From an uncultured Lachnoclostridium sp. (GTDB lineage: Bacteria; Bacillota; Clostridia; Lachnospirales; Lachnospiraceae): 64,000 bases of DNA. The translations under genes were made by a program, and so were the position numbers. Shown here piece by piece: positions 35,219-45,025 of this stretch. The stretch lies in NCBI GenBank assembly GCA_930986645.1, contig CAKNJS010000002.1, forward strand, positions 55,191 through 119,190, given 5' to 3'. Under the pieces are notes generated by a model. That model saw only the letters and a list, made by a program, of their open reading frames with translations. It did not search any database and had not been told where the DNA came from. The first letter of the stretch is position 1; every line of letters starts with the position of its first letter.

Positions 35219-37663
35219 ATGAAGTTATCATTATCATGGATCAAGGATTATGTGAATATTCCGGAGGATGCGGATCTGAAAAAACTGGCGTACGACCTGA
35301 CCATGTCCACAGTGGAAGTGGAGGACGTGGAAGATCTTGCACGCCGTTTTGACAATATGCTGGTGGGAGTCATCGAAAAGATCGAACCCCATCCCAATGC
35401 GGACAGATTAAGAGTGTGCAAGGTAGATATCGGCGGCGGAGAGATCAAGGATATCGTCTGCGGCGGCATCAACCTGAAGAAGGGGATGCGTGTCGCTGTA
35501 TCCTGCCCGGGCGCGGTTGTCCGCTGGCACGGGGAAGGCGAACCGGTAGTGATCAAAAATTCCAAACTTCGTGGCGTTGAGTCGTACGGTATGATCTGCG
35601 CTTCCGATGAGATCGGGCTGGGAGAACTGTTCCCGGCAGAGCAGGAGGCAGAAATTCTGGATCTGTCTGCTTTTGACGTGCCGGCAGGTACTTCTCTTGC
35701 CGATGCGCTGGATATGAATGATGTCCTTCTCGAGATCGATAATAAATCAATGACGAACAGACCGGATCTCTGGGGACATTACGGAATCGCACGCGAGATC
35801 GCAGCACTTTATGACCTGCCTCTCAAAGAGATTAAACCTTTTGAGACAGACGTTCAGTCTGATTTTAAGGTTGAGATCGATGCGCCGGACAGATGTACAA
35901 GATACATCGGCGTTGAGATGTCCGGTGTGAGTGTGAAGCCTTCACCGTACAAAATGCAGAACCGGATCTGGAAGGCTGGAATGCGGCCGATCAACGCACT
36001 TGTAGATATTACAAACTATGTCATGCTTGCAGTCGGAAATCCGACACATGCATTTGACGCGGACAATATTACAGACCACATCGTGGTAAGACATGCGTCC
36101 GAAGGAGAGAAGCTGCTTCTCTTAAATGACAACGAACTTACACTCTGCGATGACGATCTTGTGATCACGGACTCCGAGGGACCGGTTGCACTTGCAGGAG
36201 TCATGGGCGGAGCAAAGGATTCCATCCTTCCCAAGACAGAGAGGGTAATCCTTGAGGTTGCAAACTTTGAGGCTGCCGGGATCCGCCGCACGGCACTGCG
36301 CTATGATACACGTACGGAGGCGTCCTCCAGATATGAGAAAGCCATTGATCCGGAGAGATGTGATCAGGCTCTTGCCCTTTCCATGCACTATTTCATGGAA
36401 CTTTATCCGGAGCTGAAAGTGACCGGATTCTGCGATAACTATGTGAAGAAACTGGAGAGAGCGCAAATAGATGTAAGCCTTGCATGGCTTGAGAAGAGAC
36501 TTGGAAAACATCTGACAGACGATGAAATCCGGGGCAAGCTTGAGAAACTCGGATTCGAGGTTCAGATTGACGGCGGCAATATGCATGTGACCGCTCCTTC
36601 ATGGCGTTCCACAGGCGATATTTCCATCAAGGATGATGTAATGGAGGAAGTTGCCAGAATGTACGGTTATGACAACTTCGACGCTACACCATTCACGACT
36701 TCCTTTACCGGAGCGATCAACCAGAAGGATAAGAACCTTGTCAGAAGCATCAAGGAGTATCTCGCGATCCGCTGCGGCATGCAGGAAGTGTACACCTATC
36801 CGTGGATGAATGATGTGTTTGTAAACGCAGTTCTTCAGAACACGGACGGAATACTGAGGCTTTCCACTCCGCCGGCACCGGAACTGGGATATATCCGTTC
36901 TTCTCTGCTTCCGAACCTGTGCGAGGCTGTTGCAAAAAACGAGCGTTATTTCAATGACTTCTCCATTTTTGAGGAAGCTCAGGTATTCTTCGATAGAAAT
37001 TATACATCTGTATACGACGAGACAGAATCACTTCCGGAGCAGCGCAGACATATCGGGGCGGCTTTCGCGAGCAGCGTGAAAGATATCAACACGCTTTTCA
37101 GAGAGGCGAAGGGTGTCCTCGAGTATATGCCCCGCTATACGCATATGGAAGCGTATGAGTTCAGAAAAGAGGAAAAACCGGTGTGGGCTGACAACGTTGT
37201 CTGGCTCAATATCTATCTTGGAGATGAGAAGATCGGTGATATGGGACTGGTGGCAAAGAAGGTTTCCATGGAGTGCGGTATCAAGAACCTGTCCGTTATG
37301 CTGTTCGAATTGGATGCAACAAAGCTGAAACCACTGGCATCCAGAACGAATAAATTTACTCATCTGGCAGAGTACCCGGAGACAGATTATGACATCTCTA
37401 TGCTCTTTGATGCGGATGCGGCATGGCATGATATCTATGATGCGGTAATGGGTAAGAAGAAAGCCAGCGCGCTTCTTAAGGATGCGTCCTTTGTTGATGA
37501 ATACAGAGGGAAACAGATTCCGTCCGGAAAGAAATCTGTGACCATCAGACTGACGATCGGATCGGATGAGAAGACTCTGACGTCTCAGGAAATCGAAAAT
37601 GCTGCAAATCAGGTGATGAAAAAACTTAGCAAAAAGATGAATGCAGAGCTCAGAACACAGTAA
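35219..37663 (+). CDS. pheT: Phenylalanyl-tRNA synthetase beta subunit
   Basis: The 814-residue partner of PheS. It contains the N-terminal EMAP/OB tRNA-binding domain (LVGVIEKIEPHPNADRLRVC), the B3/B4 editing domain, B5 DNA-binding-like domains (KDDVMEEVARMYGYDNF) and the C-terminal anticodon-binding FDX-ACB domain (FTHLAEYPETDYDISMLFD). A GGAGAGG ribosome site precedes the ATG. Confidence 0.97.
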   Translation: MKLSLSWIKDYVNIPEDADLKKLAYDLTMSTVEVEDVEDLARRFDNMLVGVIEKIEPHPNADRLRVCKVDIGGGEIKDIVCGGINLKKGMRVAVSCPGAVVRWHGEGEPVVIKNSKLRGVESYGMICASDEIGLGELFPAEQEAEILDLSAFDVPAGTSLADALDMNDVLLEIDNKSMTNRPDLWGHYGIAREIAALYDLPLKEIKPFETDVQSDFKVEIDAPDRCTRYIGVEMSGVSVKPSPYKMQNRIWKAGMRPINALVDITNYVMLAVGNPTHAFDADNITDHIVVRHASEGEKLLLLNDNELTLCDDDLVITDSEGPVALAGVMGGAKDSILPKTERVILEVANFEAAGIRRTALRYDTRTEASSRYEKAIDPERCDQALALSMHYFMELYPELKVTGFCDNYVKKLERAQIDVSLAWLEKRLGKHLTDDEIRGKLEKLGFEVQIDGGNMHVTAPSWRSTGDISIKDDVMEEVARMYGYDNFDATPFTTSFTGAINQKDKNLVRSIKEYLAIRCGMQEVYTYPWMNDVFVNAVLQNTDGILRLSTPPAPELGYIRSSLLPNLCEAVAKNERYFNDFSIFEEAQVFFDRNYTSVYDETESLPEQRRHIGAAFASSVKDINTLFREAKGVLEYMPRYTHMEAYEFRKEEKPVWADNVVWLNIYLGDEKIGDMGLVAKKVSMECGIKNLSVMLFELDATKLKPLASRTNKFTHLAEYPETDYDISMLFDADAAWHDIYDAVMGKKKASALLKDASFVDEYRGKQIPSGKKSVTIRLTIGSDEKTLTSQEIENAANQVMKKLSKKMNAELRTQ

Positions 37664-37684
37664 AACAGAAATAATGATTCAGGC

Positions 37685-37713
37685 GGGCCTTGTGTGGAAT
37701 GCATACAGGGCTC
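37685..37713 (+). terminator. Weak hairpin after pheT
   Basis: GGGCCTTGTGTG pairs, with G-U pairs, with CATACAGGGCTC across a 5-nt loop; only GTTTGTC follows. Possibly a leaky terminator between pheT and queA. Confidence 0.4.
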
Positions 37714-37740
37714 GTTTGTCGAAGGGAATAGGTTTACAGT

Positions 37741-38766
37741 ATGAAAACAAGTGATTTTTATTATGACCTGCCTCAGGAACTGATCGCTCAGGATCCGCTG
37801 GAAGACCGTTCTGCCTCCAGACTTATGGTGCTGGATAAGGAAACCGGAGAGGTACAGCATCATGTATTCCGAGATATTATCAATTATTTAAATCCGGGAG
37901 ACTGTCTTGTGATCAACGATACAAAAGTTATTCCGGCAAGGCTGATCGGAGCCAAGGAGGAGACCGGAGCCAAGATTGAAGTCCTGCTTCTAAAGCGGGG
38001 GGCGGACGATGTATGGGAGACTCTTGTAAAACCGGGACGCAAGGCGAAGCCGGGCACAAGGATCAGCTTCGGTGACGGGCTTCTTACAGGGGAAGTGGCA
38101 GACATTGTAGATGAAGGAAACCGCCTGATCCACTTTGAGTATGAAGGAATTTTTGAAGAGATACTGGATCAGCTGGGACAGATGCCACTGCCTCCGTATA
38201 TCACACATCAGCTCAAAGATAAAGACAGATACAATACAGTCTATGCAGAACACTCAGGCTCAGCTGCCGCACCTACTGCAGGACTGCACTTTACGCCTGA
38301 ACTTCTGAAAGAAATAGAGGAAAAGGGCGTCGATATCGCACGCGTCACTCTCCATGTAGGTCTGGGCACATTCCGACCGGTCAAAGTGGATGATGTGGAA
38401 AACCATCATATGCATTCGGAATTTTATATGATAAACGAAGAGGCGGCGGAGAAGATCAACCGTGCTAAAGACAGCGGCGGACGTGTGATCTGCGTCGGTA
38501 CAACGAGCTGCCGCACCATCGAATCCGCGGCGGACGAAGACGGCCATCTGAAGGCATGCAGCGGCTGGACGGAGATCTTTATCTATCCGGGATATCGCTT
38601 TAAAGCACTGGACTGCCTGATCACCAACTTCCATCTGCCCGAATCCACACTGATCATGCTTGTGTCTGCTCTGGCAGGGAAAGAACACGTGCTGGCGGCG
38701 TATGAAGAAGCGGTGAAGGAAAGGTATCGGTTCTTCAGTTTCGGGGATGCAATGTTTATCAAATAA
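37741..38766 (+). CDS. queA: S-adenosylmethionine:tRNA ribosyltransferase-isomerase
   Basis: Adds epoxycyclopentanediol from SAM to preQ1-modified tRNA in queuosine synthesis. 341 residues from [20 protein letters not shown], with [57 protein letters not shown] and [16 protein letters not shown], all family hallmarks. No other queuosine gene is nearby. A conserved hairpin (38840-38890) follows. Confidence 0.97.
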   Translation: MKTSDFYYDLPQELIAQDPLEDRSASRLMVLDKETGEVQHHVFRDIINYLNPGDCLVINDTKVIPARLIGAKEETGAKIEVLLLKRGADDVWETLVKPGRKAKPGTRISFGDGLLTGEVADIVDEGNRLIHFEYEGIFEEILDQLGQMPLPPYITHQLKDKDRYNTVYAEHSGSAAAPTAGLHFTPELLKEIEEKGVDIARVTLHVGLGTFRPVKVDDVENHHMHSEFYMINEEAAEKINRAKDSGGRVICVGTTSCRTIESAADEDGHLKACSGWTEIFIYPGYRFKALDCLITNFHLPESTLIMLVSALAGKEHVLAAYEEAVKERYRFFSFGDAMFIK

Positions 38767-38839
38767 ATGAAATTCCGATTTTTCATACCGGTTCATCAGA
38801 AGAACGCAAACTAATAAATCAGGAAATCAGCTGAAAGCA

Positions 38840-38890
38840 AAACGGGCACGCGAAGAACTCCTTACGTCAGACATCTTCGCGTGCCCGTTT
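38840..38890 (+). terminator. Hairpin terminator after queA
   Basis: Perfect 16-bp arms AAACGGGCACGCGAAG and CTTCGCGTGCCCGTTT with a 19-nt loop. Stem and loop share words (GGGCAC, GAAGAACT, GTCAGA) with the hairpin at 5396-5443, so they are two copies of one terminator-like repeat. The remainder of the 309-bp gap to 39075 holds a second hairpin (39000-39033) and no gene. Confidence 0.8.
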
Positions 38891-38999
38891 AACACTATTG
38901 GTCTGTTAATAGGTAAAACGCCCAAAGCAGACAGTACGAAAAAACGAAATTTCTTAGTGCTTATTTTTTGGAAATATGTTACACTGCTTGTGGGTTTAT

Positions 39000-39033
39000 G
39001 CGCCTGCCGCCGGTATCTGCCGGCGGATGGCGC
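39000..39033 (+). promoter_or_regulatory. GC-rich hairpin upstream of the methyltransferase gene
   Basis: GCGCC/GGCGC and CCGCCGG/CCGGCGG form two stacked stems around the loop TATCTG, 43 bp before the TTG start. Only a short T-poor tail follows, so it is more likely an mRNA leader structure than a terminator. Confidence 0.45.
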
Positions 39034-39075
39034 GTTCTGTTTATAATCTGATGTATTGGACAGGAGGCGGGATCG

Positions 39076-39891
39076 TTGGAAGCGTATACGGGGTTTGCTG
39101 CGGTATATGATACATTTATGGACAATGTCCCCTACAGCGAGTGGGGAGAATATATACATAGTATGCTATGCAAATATAACGTAAATGACGGACTTGTTCT
39201 GGATCTTGGATGCGGCACAGGTACAATGACGGAGATTCTTGCGGGATACGGTTACGACATGATCGGGGCAGATAACTCCGAGGAAATGCTGGAGCTGGCT
39301 ATGGAAAAACGGATACAGTCCGGACATGATATCCTTTATCTTCTGCAGGATATGAGGGAGTTTGAACTGTACGGCACGGTACGCGCAGTTGTGAGTGTCT
39401 GTGATTCGGTTAATTACATGACAGATCCGCAGGATCTTGAAAAAGTATTCCGGCTGGTGAATAATTATCTGGATCCGGGAGGAATTTTTCTGTTCGATTT
39501 CAACACAGAATATAAGTACCGTGAAGTTATGGGGGACTGTACGATCGCAGAGGACCGCGGTGAGTGCAGTTTTATCTGGGACAACTATTATTATGAAGAA
39601 GAAAGAATCAATGAATACGATCTGACACTGTTTGTAAGGGAAGAAGGACAGGCGGATCCGGAAGATCAGGACGCAGAGGGACAGTTGTACCGCAGATATA
39701 CCGAGAAGCATTATCAGAGAGCATATACGCTGGAAGAAATGCGGCAGCTTCTGGAGAAAGCGGGACTGGTCTATGAAACAGCATATGATATGGATACAAA
39801 AGAAGAACCGCGGGAAACTTCCGAGAGAATCTGCGTGATTGCCAGAGAATGCGGAAAACAGCGGAATGATTTACCGGGAACAGAAGAATAA
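39076..39891 (+). CDS. Class I SAM-dependent methyltransferase
   Basis: A 271-residue Rossmann-fold methyltransferase. Motif I is VLDLGCGTGTMTEILA, with DMIGADNSEEMLELA binding SAM and FLFDFNTEYKY following. The start is TTG, chosen because AGGAGG lies 8 nt upstream and the family begins with xYxxFAxVYDxxMxxVPYxxW, which starts here. The substrate is unknown; similar proteins sit beside hslO in many Lachnospiraceae. hslO follows after 28 bp. Confidence 0.9.
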   Translation: MEAYTGFAAVYDTFMDNVPYSEWGEYIHSMLCKYNVNDGLVLDLGCGTGTMTEILAGYGYDMIGADNSEEMLELAMEKRIQSGHDILYLLQDMREFELYGTVRAVVSVCDSVNYMTDPQDLEKVFRLVNNYLDPGGIFLFDFNTEYKYREVMGDCTIAEDRGECSFIWDNYYYEEERINEYDLTLFVREEGQADPEDQDAEGQLYRRYTEKHYQRAYTLEEMRQLLEKAGLVYETAYDMDTKEEPRETSERICVIARECGKQRNDLPGTEE

Positions 39892-39919
39892 AAAGACAGG
39901 AAGTTAGGAGAATATCAGT

Positions 39920-40801
39920 ATGAAGGATTATATAGTAAGAGCCTCGGCGGCGCACACACAGATCCGTGCATTTGCCGCAGTGACAACAGAGATGGTGGAA
40001 GAAGCGAGACAGCGCCATGGCACGAGCCCGGTGGCGACAGCAGCCCTCGGCAGACTCCTGACCGGCGGTGTAATGATGGGCAGCATGATGAAAAACGCGA
40101 CAGATATGCTGACGATACAGATCAAATGCTCCGGTCCGATTCAGGGACTGACTGTGACGGCGGACAGCCAGGGAAATGTAAAAGGCTATGTATTTGATCC
40201 GGACGTGATGCTGCCGCCGAAGAACGGCAAACTGGATGTGGGAGGAGCTCTCGGGCAGGGTGTGATGACCGTGATCAAGGATATGGGGCTTAAAGAGCCT
40301 TACTCCGGACAGACAATCCTTCAGACCGGAGAGATTGCGGAAGACCTCACGTATTATTTCGCCACATCGGAACAGGTACCGTCTTCTGTAGGTCTGGGCG
40401 TGCTTATGGAGCACGATAACACTGTCCGCTGTGCGGGCGGTTTTATCGTACAGGTAATGCCTTTTATCGAAGACGAAGTGCTGAATAAACTGGAGCAGAA
40501 TATCCAGAACATTCAGTCTGTCACCTCTATGCTGGACAATGGACATACGCCGGAAGAGATGCTCGCGCAGGTACTGGACGGCCTTGATCTGGAGATTACA
40601 GATACAATGCCGGCACGGTTTTACTGCAACTGCTCCAAAGAGCGGATCGAGAAAGCGATCATCAGTGTGGGAAAGAAAGAGATTCAGTCCATGATCGATG
40701 ACGGCAAAGATATCGAAGTAAAATGTCATTTCTGCAATACGGCATATAATTATACAGTGGATGAACTGAAGGAACTGCTGAAAAAGGCGAAAGCCAGATA
40801 A
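39920..40801 (+). CDS. hslO: Redox-regulated chaperone Hsp33
   Basis: A 293-residue holdase chaperone switched on by oxidation. The N-terminal domain shows MKDYIVRASAAHTQIRAFA and RHGTSPVATAALGRLLTG; the C-terminal zinc switch has the four cysteines as CNC and CHFC (FYCNCSKERI and VKCHFCNTAY), which release zinc on disulfide formation. All four key Cys are present. Confidence 0.96.
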   Translation: MKDYIVRASAAHTQIRAFAAVTTEMVEEARQRHGTSPVATAALGRLLTGGVMMGSMMKNATDMLTIQIKCSGPIQGLTVTADSQGNVKGYVFDPDVMLPPKNGKLDVGGALGQGVMTVIKDMGLKEPYSGQTILQTGEIAEDLTYYFATSEQVPSSVGLGVLMEHDNTVRCAGGFIVQVMPFIEDEVLNKLEQNIQNIQSVTSMLDNGHTPEEMLAQVLDGLDLEITDTMPARFYCNCSKERIEKAIISVGKKEIQSMIDDGKDIEVKCHFCNTAYNYTVDELKELLKKAKAR

Positions 40802-40827
40802 GAGTAAATTGTGAAAAAAGTGTGAAC

Positions 40828-40862
40828 GGGGACGTAGTAAAACCGGGTTTTACTACGTCCCC
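40828..40862 (+). promoter_or_regulatory. Perfect 16-bp palindrome with 3-nt loop between hslO and nadE
   Basis: GGGGACGTAGTAAAAC and its exact complement flank CGG. It ends 22 bp before the nadE start codon and has no T-run, so it is either a strong mRNA hairpin near the ribosome site, an operator, or a dispersed palindromic element. Confidence 0.7.
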
Positions 40863-40884
40863 AACGAGAAAGGCGGAAGGGAAA

Positions 40885-42795
40885 ATGAAACACGGATTCT
40901 TAAAAGTTGCCGCAGCTACACCGGATATCCGGGTGGCAGATGTGGAGTTTAATACAGCAAAGATTTGTGAGGCGATCAGTGAAGCCTGTGAACAGAAAGC
41001 GAAGATCATCGTATTTCCGGAGTTATGCGTGACCGGATATACCTGCAGTGATCTGTTCACTCAGGATGTACTTTTGAAAGCCGCGAAAGATGCGCTGATC
41101 AGGATCGCAGAATATACGGCGGACAAGGATATCCTCGTTTTTGCGGGCGCCCCCTTGTCAGTGGGCGGCAAGCTGTACAATGTGGCGGCTGCTATGAATC
41201 AGGGAAAGGTGATAGGACTTACGACCAAGACATTCCTTCCTAATTACGCAGAATTCTATGAGATGCGCCAGTTTACGCCCGGACCGGAGACTGCCGGATA
41301 TATTGATTTTGACGGTCAGAGAGTGCCTTTCGGGCCTCAGCTTCTGTTTAAGGAAAGTGAAATGGAGGATCTGATCGTGTCCGCAGAAATCTGTGAGGAT
41401 GTCTGGTCTCCTGTTCCGCCGAGTATCGGAGCGGCGCTGGAAGGAGCAACCGTGATCGTAAACTGTTCTGCCAGTGATGAGACCATCGGAAAAGACAGCT
41501 ACCGCAGAGAGCTGATCTCAGGACAGTCCGCACGTCTGATCGCAGGATATATTTATGCAAATGCGGGAGAGGGCGAATCTACAACGGATGTAGTCTTCGG
41601 CGGGCATAATATCATCGCAGAAAACGGGGCAATCTTAAAGCAGGCTGAGAGGTATCACAATAAGATCATATATTCGGAACTGGATATCCAGAGAATTGTC
41701 AGTGAGAGAAGAAAGAATACTACATTTAAGGGGGCAGCCAGACAGACTCTTATCCGGATCCCCTTCCATATCAATAATGAAGAAACAGTGCTCACCAGAA
41801 CATTTCCGAAGAAACCTTTTGTCCCCGCGGATGAAAGAGCGAGGGCACAGAGGTGTGAGGAAATCCTGACGATTCAGGCGATGGGACTGAAGAAACGTCT
41901 GGCACATACAAATTCAAGGACGGCCGTTGTGGGAATATCAGGAGGTCTCGATTCCACTCTTGCGCTTCTTGTGACCGCCAAGGCATTTGATATGCTCGGA
42001 CGCGATAAGAAAGACATTATCGCAGTGACGATGCCCTGCTTCGGGACAACGGACCGGACGTACAACAACGCCTGCGAGATGACGAGAAAGACAGGTGCTT
42101 CTTTGAAGGAAGTGCCTATCGCAGACGCGGTGAATATCCATTTCAGGGATATCGGACAGGATCCGGAAAACCACGATGTGACTTACGAGAATTCTCAGGC
42201 AAGGGAACGCACTCAGGTGCTGATGGATATCGCCAACCGGACGGGCGGCATGGTCATCGGTACCGGAGATATGTCCGAACTGGCACTTGGCTGGGCAACA
42301 TATAACGGCGACCATATGTCAATGTACGGTGTCAATGCATCCGTGCCGAAGACGCTGGTGCGGCATCTGGTAAAATATGCGGCTGACGAGACGCCGGACG
42401 AGGAACTGCGCAGAGTACTGTACGATGTGCTCGATACACCAGTCAGTCCGGAACTGCTCCCGCCGAAAGACGGAGACATTGCGCAGAAGACAGAAGATCT
42501 GGTGGGTCCGTATGAGCTTCACGATTTCTTCCTGTATTATATGCTCCGTTTCGGCTATGAACCGGCGAAGATCTTCCGGCTGGCGGAAATGACGTTCGAT
42601 GGAGACTATGACAGAGAGACGATCCTGAAATGGCTGAAGACATTCTGCCGGAGATTCTTTTCCCAGCAATTTAAGCGTTCCTGTCTGCCGGACGGACCGA
42701 AGATCGGTACGGTGGCGCTTTCCCCGAGAGGCGACTGGAGAATGCCGAGCGATGCGTGTGCGGCAGTGTGGTTGAAGGAACTTGATGAGTTGTAA
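40885..42795 (+). CDS. nadE: Glutamine-dependent NAD+ synthase
   Basis: A 636-residue two-domain enzyme: an N-terminal nitrilase-type glutaminase with the Glu-Lys-Cys triad (VFPELCVTGY, KTFLPNYAEF, SAEICEDVW), then the NAD synthetase domain with the ATP-pyrophosphatase loop SGGLDSTLAL and TGDMSELALGWATYNGDH. It amidates deamido-NAD using glutamine. The ATG at 40885 follows GGAAGGG; an upstream in-frame start at 40822 would put the palindrome 40828-40862 inside the gene and is rejected. Confidence 0.96.
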   Translation: MKHGFLKVAAATPDIRVADVEFNTAKICEAISEACEQKAKIIVFPELCVTGYTCSDLFTQDVLLKAAKDALIRIAEYTADKDILVFAGAPLSVGGKLYNVAAAMNQGKVIGLTTKTFLPNYAEFYEMRQFTPGPETAGYIDFDGQRVPFGPQLLFKESEMEDLIVSAEICEDVWSPVPPSIGAALEGATVIVNCSASDETIGKDSYRRELISGQSARLIAGYIYANAGEGESTTDVVFGGHNIIAENGAILKQAERYHNKIIYSELDIQRIVSERRKNTTFKGAARQTLIRIPFHINNEETVLTRTFPKKPFVPADERARAQRCEEILTIQAMGLKKRLAHTNSRTAVVGISGGLDSTLALLVTAKAFDMLGRDKKDIIAVTMPCFGTTDRTYNNACEMTRKTGASLKEVPIADAVNIHFRDIGQDPENHDVTYENSQARERTQVLMDIANRTGGMVIGTGDMSELALGWATYNGDHMSMYGVNASVPKTLVRHLVKYAADETPDEELRRVLYDVLDTPVSPELLPPKDGDIAQKTEDLVGPYELHDFFLYYMLRFGYEPAKIFRLAEMTFDGDYDRETILKWLKTFCRRFFSQQFKRSCLPDGPKIGTVALSPRGDWRMPSDACAAVWLKELDEL

Positions 42796-42830
42796 ACAGT
42801 ACTGTGAGTATAAAACAGGAGGCGCAGATT

Positions 42831-43868
42831 ATGAAACTGATCAGGACAGAAGATGCGGTCGGCAGTGTGCTCTGTCATGACATTACGCAGATCATCCCGG
42901 GCGTTGTAAAGGATGCTGTATTCCGGAAAGGGCATGTGGTTACAGAGGAAGACATTCCTGTTTTGCTTTCTGTCGGGAAAGAGCATTTGTATGTGTGGGA
43001 GAAACAGGAAGGTATGCTTCATGAAAATGATGCTGCGGAAGTGCTTCGGCAGGTATGTCAGGGAGAATATATGGAAGCGTCCGAGGCAAAGGAAGGCAAG
43101 ATCGAGCTGACGGCAGACGAGGACGGGCTTTTAAAGATCGACAGACAAAAATTGAATGCAGTGAACTCTATGGGGCAGATTGTGCTTGCTTCCAGACACG
43201 GCGATTTTCCGGTGAAAAAGGGCGATAAGATCGCAGGAATGCGTGTGGTTCCTCTTGTGATCGAAGAGGAGAAAATGAACCGGGTAAAAGAAATCTGCGG
43301 AGCTGAACCTATTTTCCGGATCCTTCCGTTCCATAAGATGAAAGCAGGGATTATTGCCACAGGGAGCGAGGTGTACCGCGGGCGGATCGAAGATAAGTTT
43401 ACTCCGGTGGTAAAAGAGAAACTGGAAGAGTGCGGTGTGGAAGTAATGGGGCATGTGCTGTGCGATGATAACGCAGAGATGACGACAGGCGCGATCAACG
43501 ACTGGATCAAAAAAGGCGCGGACATGGTGGTATGCACCGGAGGTATGAGCGTAGATCCGGACGACAGGACGCCTCTTGCCATTCGCAACGCATCAGATGA
43601 AGTAGTTACTTATGGCGCTCCTGTCCTGCCCGGCGCCATGTTTATGCTGGCGTACAAAAAGCAAAAGGACAGTGATGCGGCGGATATTCCGATCATGGGG
43701 CTGCCCGGATGCGTTATGTACTCAAAGCGGACGATCTTTGATCTGGTTCTGCCGCGGATCGCGGCAGGAGAGCATCTGAGCGCAGAGGATTTCAGTGTGC
43801 TGGGAGAAGGCGGATTGTGCCTGAACTGCAAGGTGTGTACATATCCGAACTGCGGTTTTGGAAAGTAG
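42831..43868 (+). CDS. Molybdopterin-binding (MoeA/Mog-like) protein with Cys-rich tail
   Basis: 345 residues; the ATG follows AGGAGG. An N-terminal part resembles molybdenum cofactor-handling proteins (SVLCHDITQIIPG, FRKGHVVTEEDIPVLLSVGKEHLYVWE), and the central MPT-binding domain has AGIIATGSEVYRGRIEDKF and VVCTGGMSVDPDD, as in MoeA/MogA. The C-terminus ends in CLNCKVCTYPNC, a CxxCxxCxxxxC cluster that could bind a metal or an Fe-S centre. A related protein often accompanies xanthine dehydrogenase genes; no molybdenum enzyme is in this window. Exact reaction unknown. Confidence 0.82.
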   Translation: MKLIRTEDAVGSVLCHDITQIIPGVVKDAVFRKGHVVTEEDIPVLLSVGKEHLYVWEKQEGMLHENDAAEVLRQVCQGEYMEASEAKEGKIELTADEDGLLKIDRQKLNAVNSMGQIVLASRHGDFPVKKGDKIAGMRVVPLVIEEEKMNRVKEICGAEPIFRILPFHKMKAGIIATGSEVYRGRIEDKFTPVVKEKLEECGVEVMGHVLCDDNAEMTTGAINDWIKKGADMVVCTGGMSVDPDDRTPLAIRNASDEVVTYGAPVLPGAMFMLAYKKQKDSDAADIPIMGLPGCVMYSKRTIFDLVLPRIAAGEHLSAEDFSVLGEGGLCLNCKVCTYPNCGFGK

Positions 43869-43894
43869 CTGCTGCTGATTACTGTATCCGTCGA

Positions 43895-44770
43895 TTACTG
43901 CAAACGCCGCTTTCCCGGAGATATTCCGTACTTCCGTTTAAAAATACGGTTAAAGTAGGAAAGATTGTCAAATCCGCTCTGTTCCGCAATCTCCAGTACA
44001 GAGGCGTCTGAAGATTTGAGCAGGCGTTCCGCCATCGTCAGGCGGTAATCATTAAGGTATTCAATAAATCCCGTACCCATGTGCTGCTTGAAGAATTTCA
44101 TAAAATGGGATTTGCTGTAATAAGTGAGAGCTGCCATGTCATCGATCGTGATATGTTCGGAGTAGTGCTCTTCCACATATTTTAATATGGTTTTCATTTT
44201 TTCGAGAGACTTCGTCTGAGATATCGACGCAGTCTCCTTTTTCTGCCTGTTGGAAATAAGCAGATAGAAAAACTGAAACAAAAGCCCTTTTACCGCAAGC
44301 TGATAGCCTTCAGTTTTGGAGCTGCACAGCAGGTCAATCTGGCGGATACATTCGGAAACATCTTTATAATAAGAAACAGCAGGAGTGAGGTAGGTGTCTG
44401 ACGAAATCTTACCGTTAATAAAAGGAAAAATAAAACGGACCGCGCACAGGTCGTTCTCGCCTGATATGAGCAGCTCCGGCTTCATTATGATATTTTCGTA
44501 TTCCATAGTATACCCCTGATCCTGTTCGATGGAATGGAGCTGTCCGGGGCGGATGAGAATAATATCCCCCGAAGTGACAGAACGCTTTTCAAGATCAACG
44601 GAAACGAAGCCCCGTCCTTTCTTAATAACGATCAGCTCAAGCTCTGCATGCCAGTGCAGAGGAACTTGCGGAAAATCCTTCGGGATAGAGCAGAGATAAG
44701 TATTGTATGGGAATTCTGCTGTTGTATGCGGTTTTACTTCTCGGTAATTCTGATATTCATTCAGGTTCAT
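43895..44770 (-). CDS. AraC-family transcriptional regulator with cupin sensor
   Basis: A 291-residue regulator: an N-terminal cupin (HWHAELELIVIKKGRGFVSVDLE, GDIILIRPGQLHSIE) and a C-terminal double helix-turn-helix (ITIDDMAALTYYSKSHFMKFFKQHMGTGFIEYLNDYRL, VLEIAEQSGFDNLSYFNRIFKRKYGISPGKRR). The start at 44770 follows AGAGG; a longer frame to 44821 has no ribosome site. The sensor suggests a sugar or small-molecule signal. Target unknown; it ends 26 bp from the molybdopterin-binding gene (convergent). Confidence 0.9.
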   Translation of the reverse strand: MNLNEYQNYREVKPHTTAEFPYNTYLCSIPKDFPQVPLHWHAELELIVIKKGRGFVSVDLEKRSVTSGDIILIRPGQLHSIEQDQGYTMEYENIIMKPELLISGENDLCAVRFIFPFINGKISSDTYLTPAVSYYKDVSECIRQIDLLCSSKTEGYQLAVKGLLFQFFYLLISNRQKKETASISQTKSLEKMKTILKYVEEHYSEHITIDDMAALTYYSKSHFMKFFKQHMGTGFIEYLNDYRLTMAERLLKSSDASVLEIAEQSGFDNLSYFNRIFKRKYGISPGKRRLQ

Positions 44771-45025
44771 AACAGGCCTCTTTAATAAAATATAACAGCT
44801 CATATGGCTGAACTGCTCCATTGAGCATGCGTCAGTTGTAAAATGAGAATCCCGTTATACTGCTTCAGTAGAGAATCCTTTAAGGAAGAGGAATCCTTCT
44901 GATTTCTTCCGGGATTTTATATTACAATAATTAATAGTGTCTATATGGGCAGTGAAAACTGCCCTTTTTCTTTTGTGTTATCAAATGATATCCTGTTCTT
45001 TGTCCGACGGCAGAAAGGAGTCATC

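Noticed and set aside
39608..40729. 373-codon minus-strand frame opposite hslO
   Set aside because: Antisense to two clear genes; composition typical of a shadow frame.
40822..40884. Longer N-terminus for NadE from an upstream in-frame start
   Set aside because: It would translate the 16-bp palindrome and lacks a ribosome site; the family start matches position 40885.
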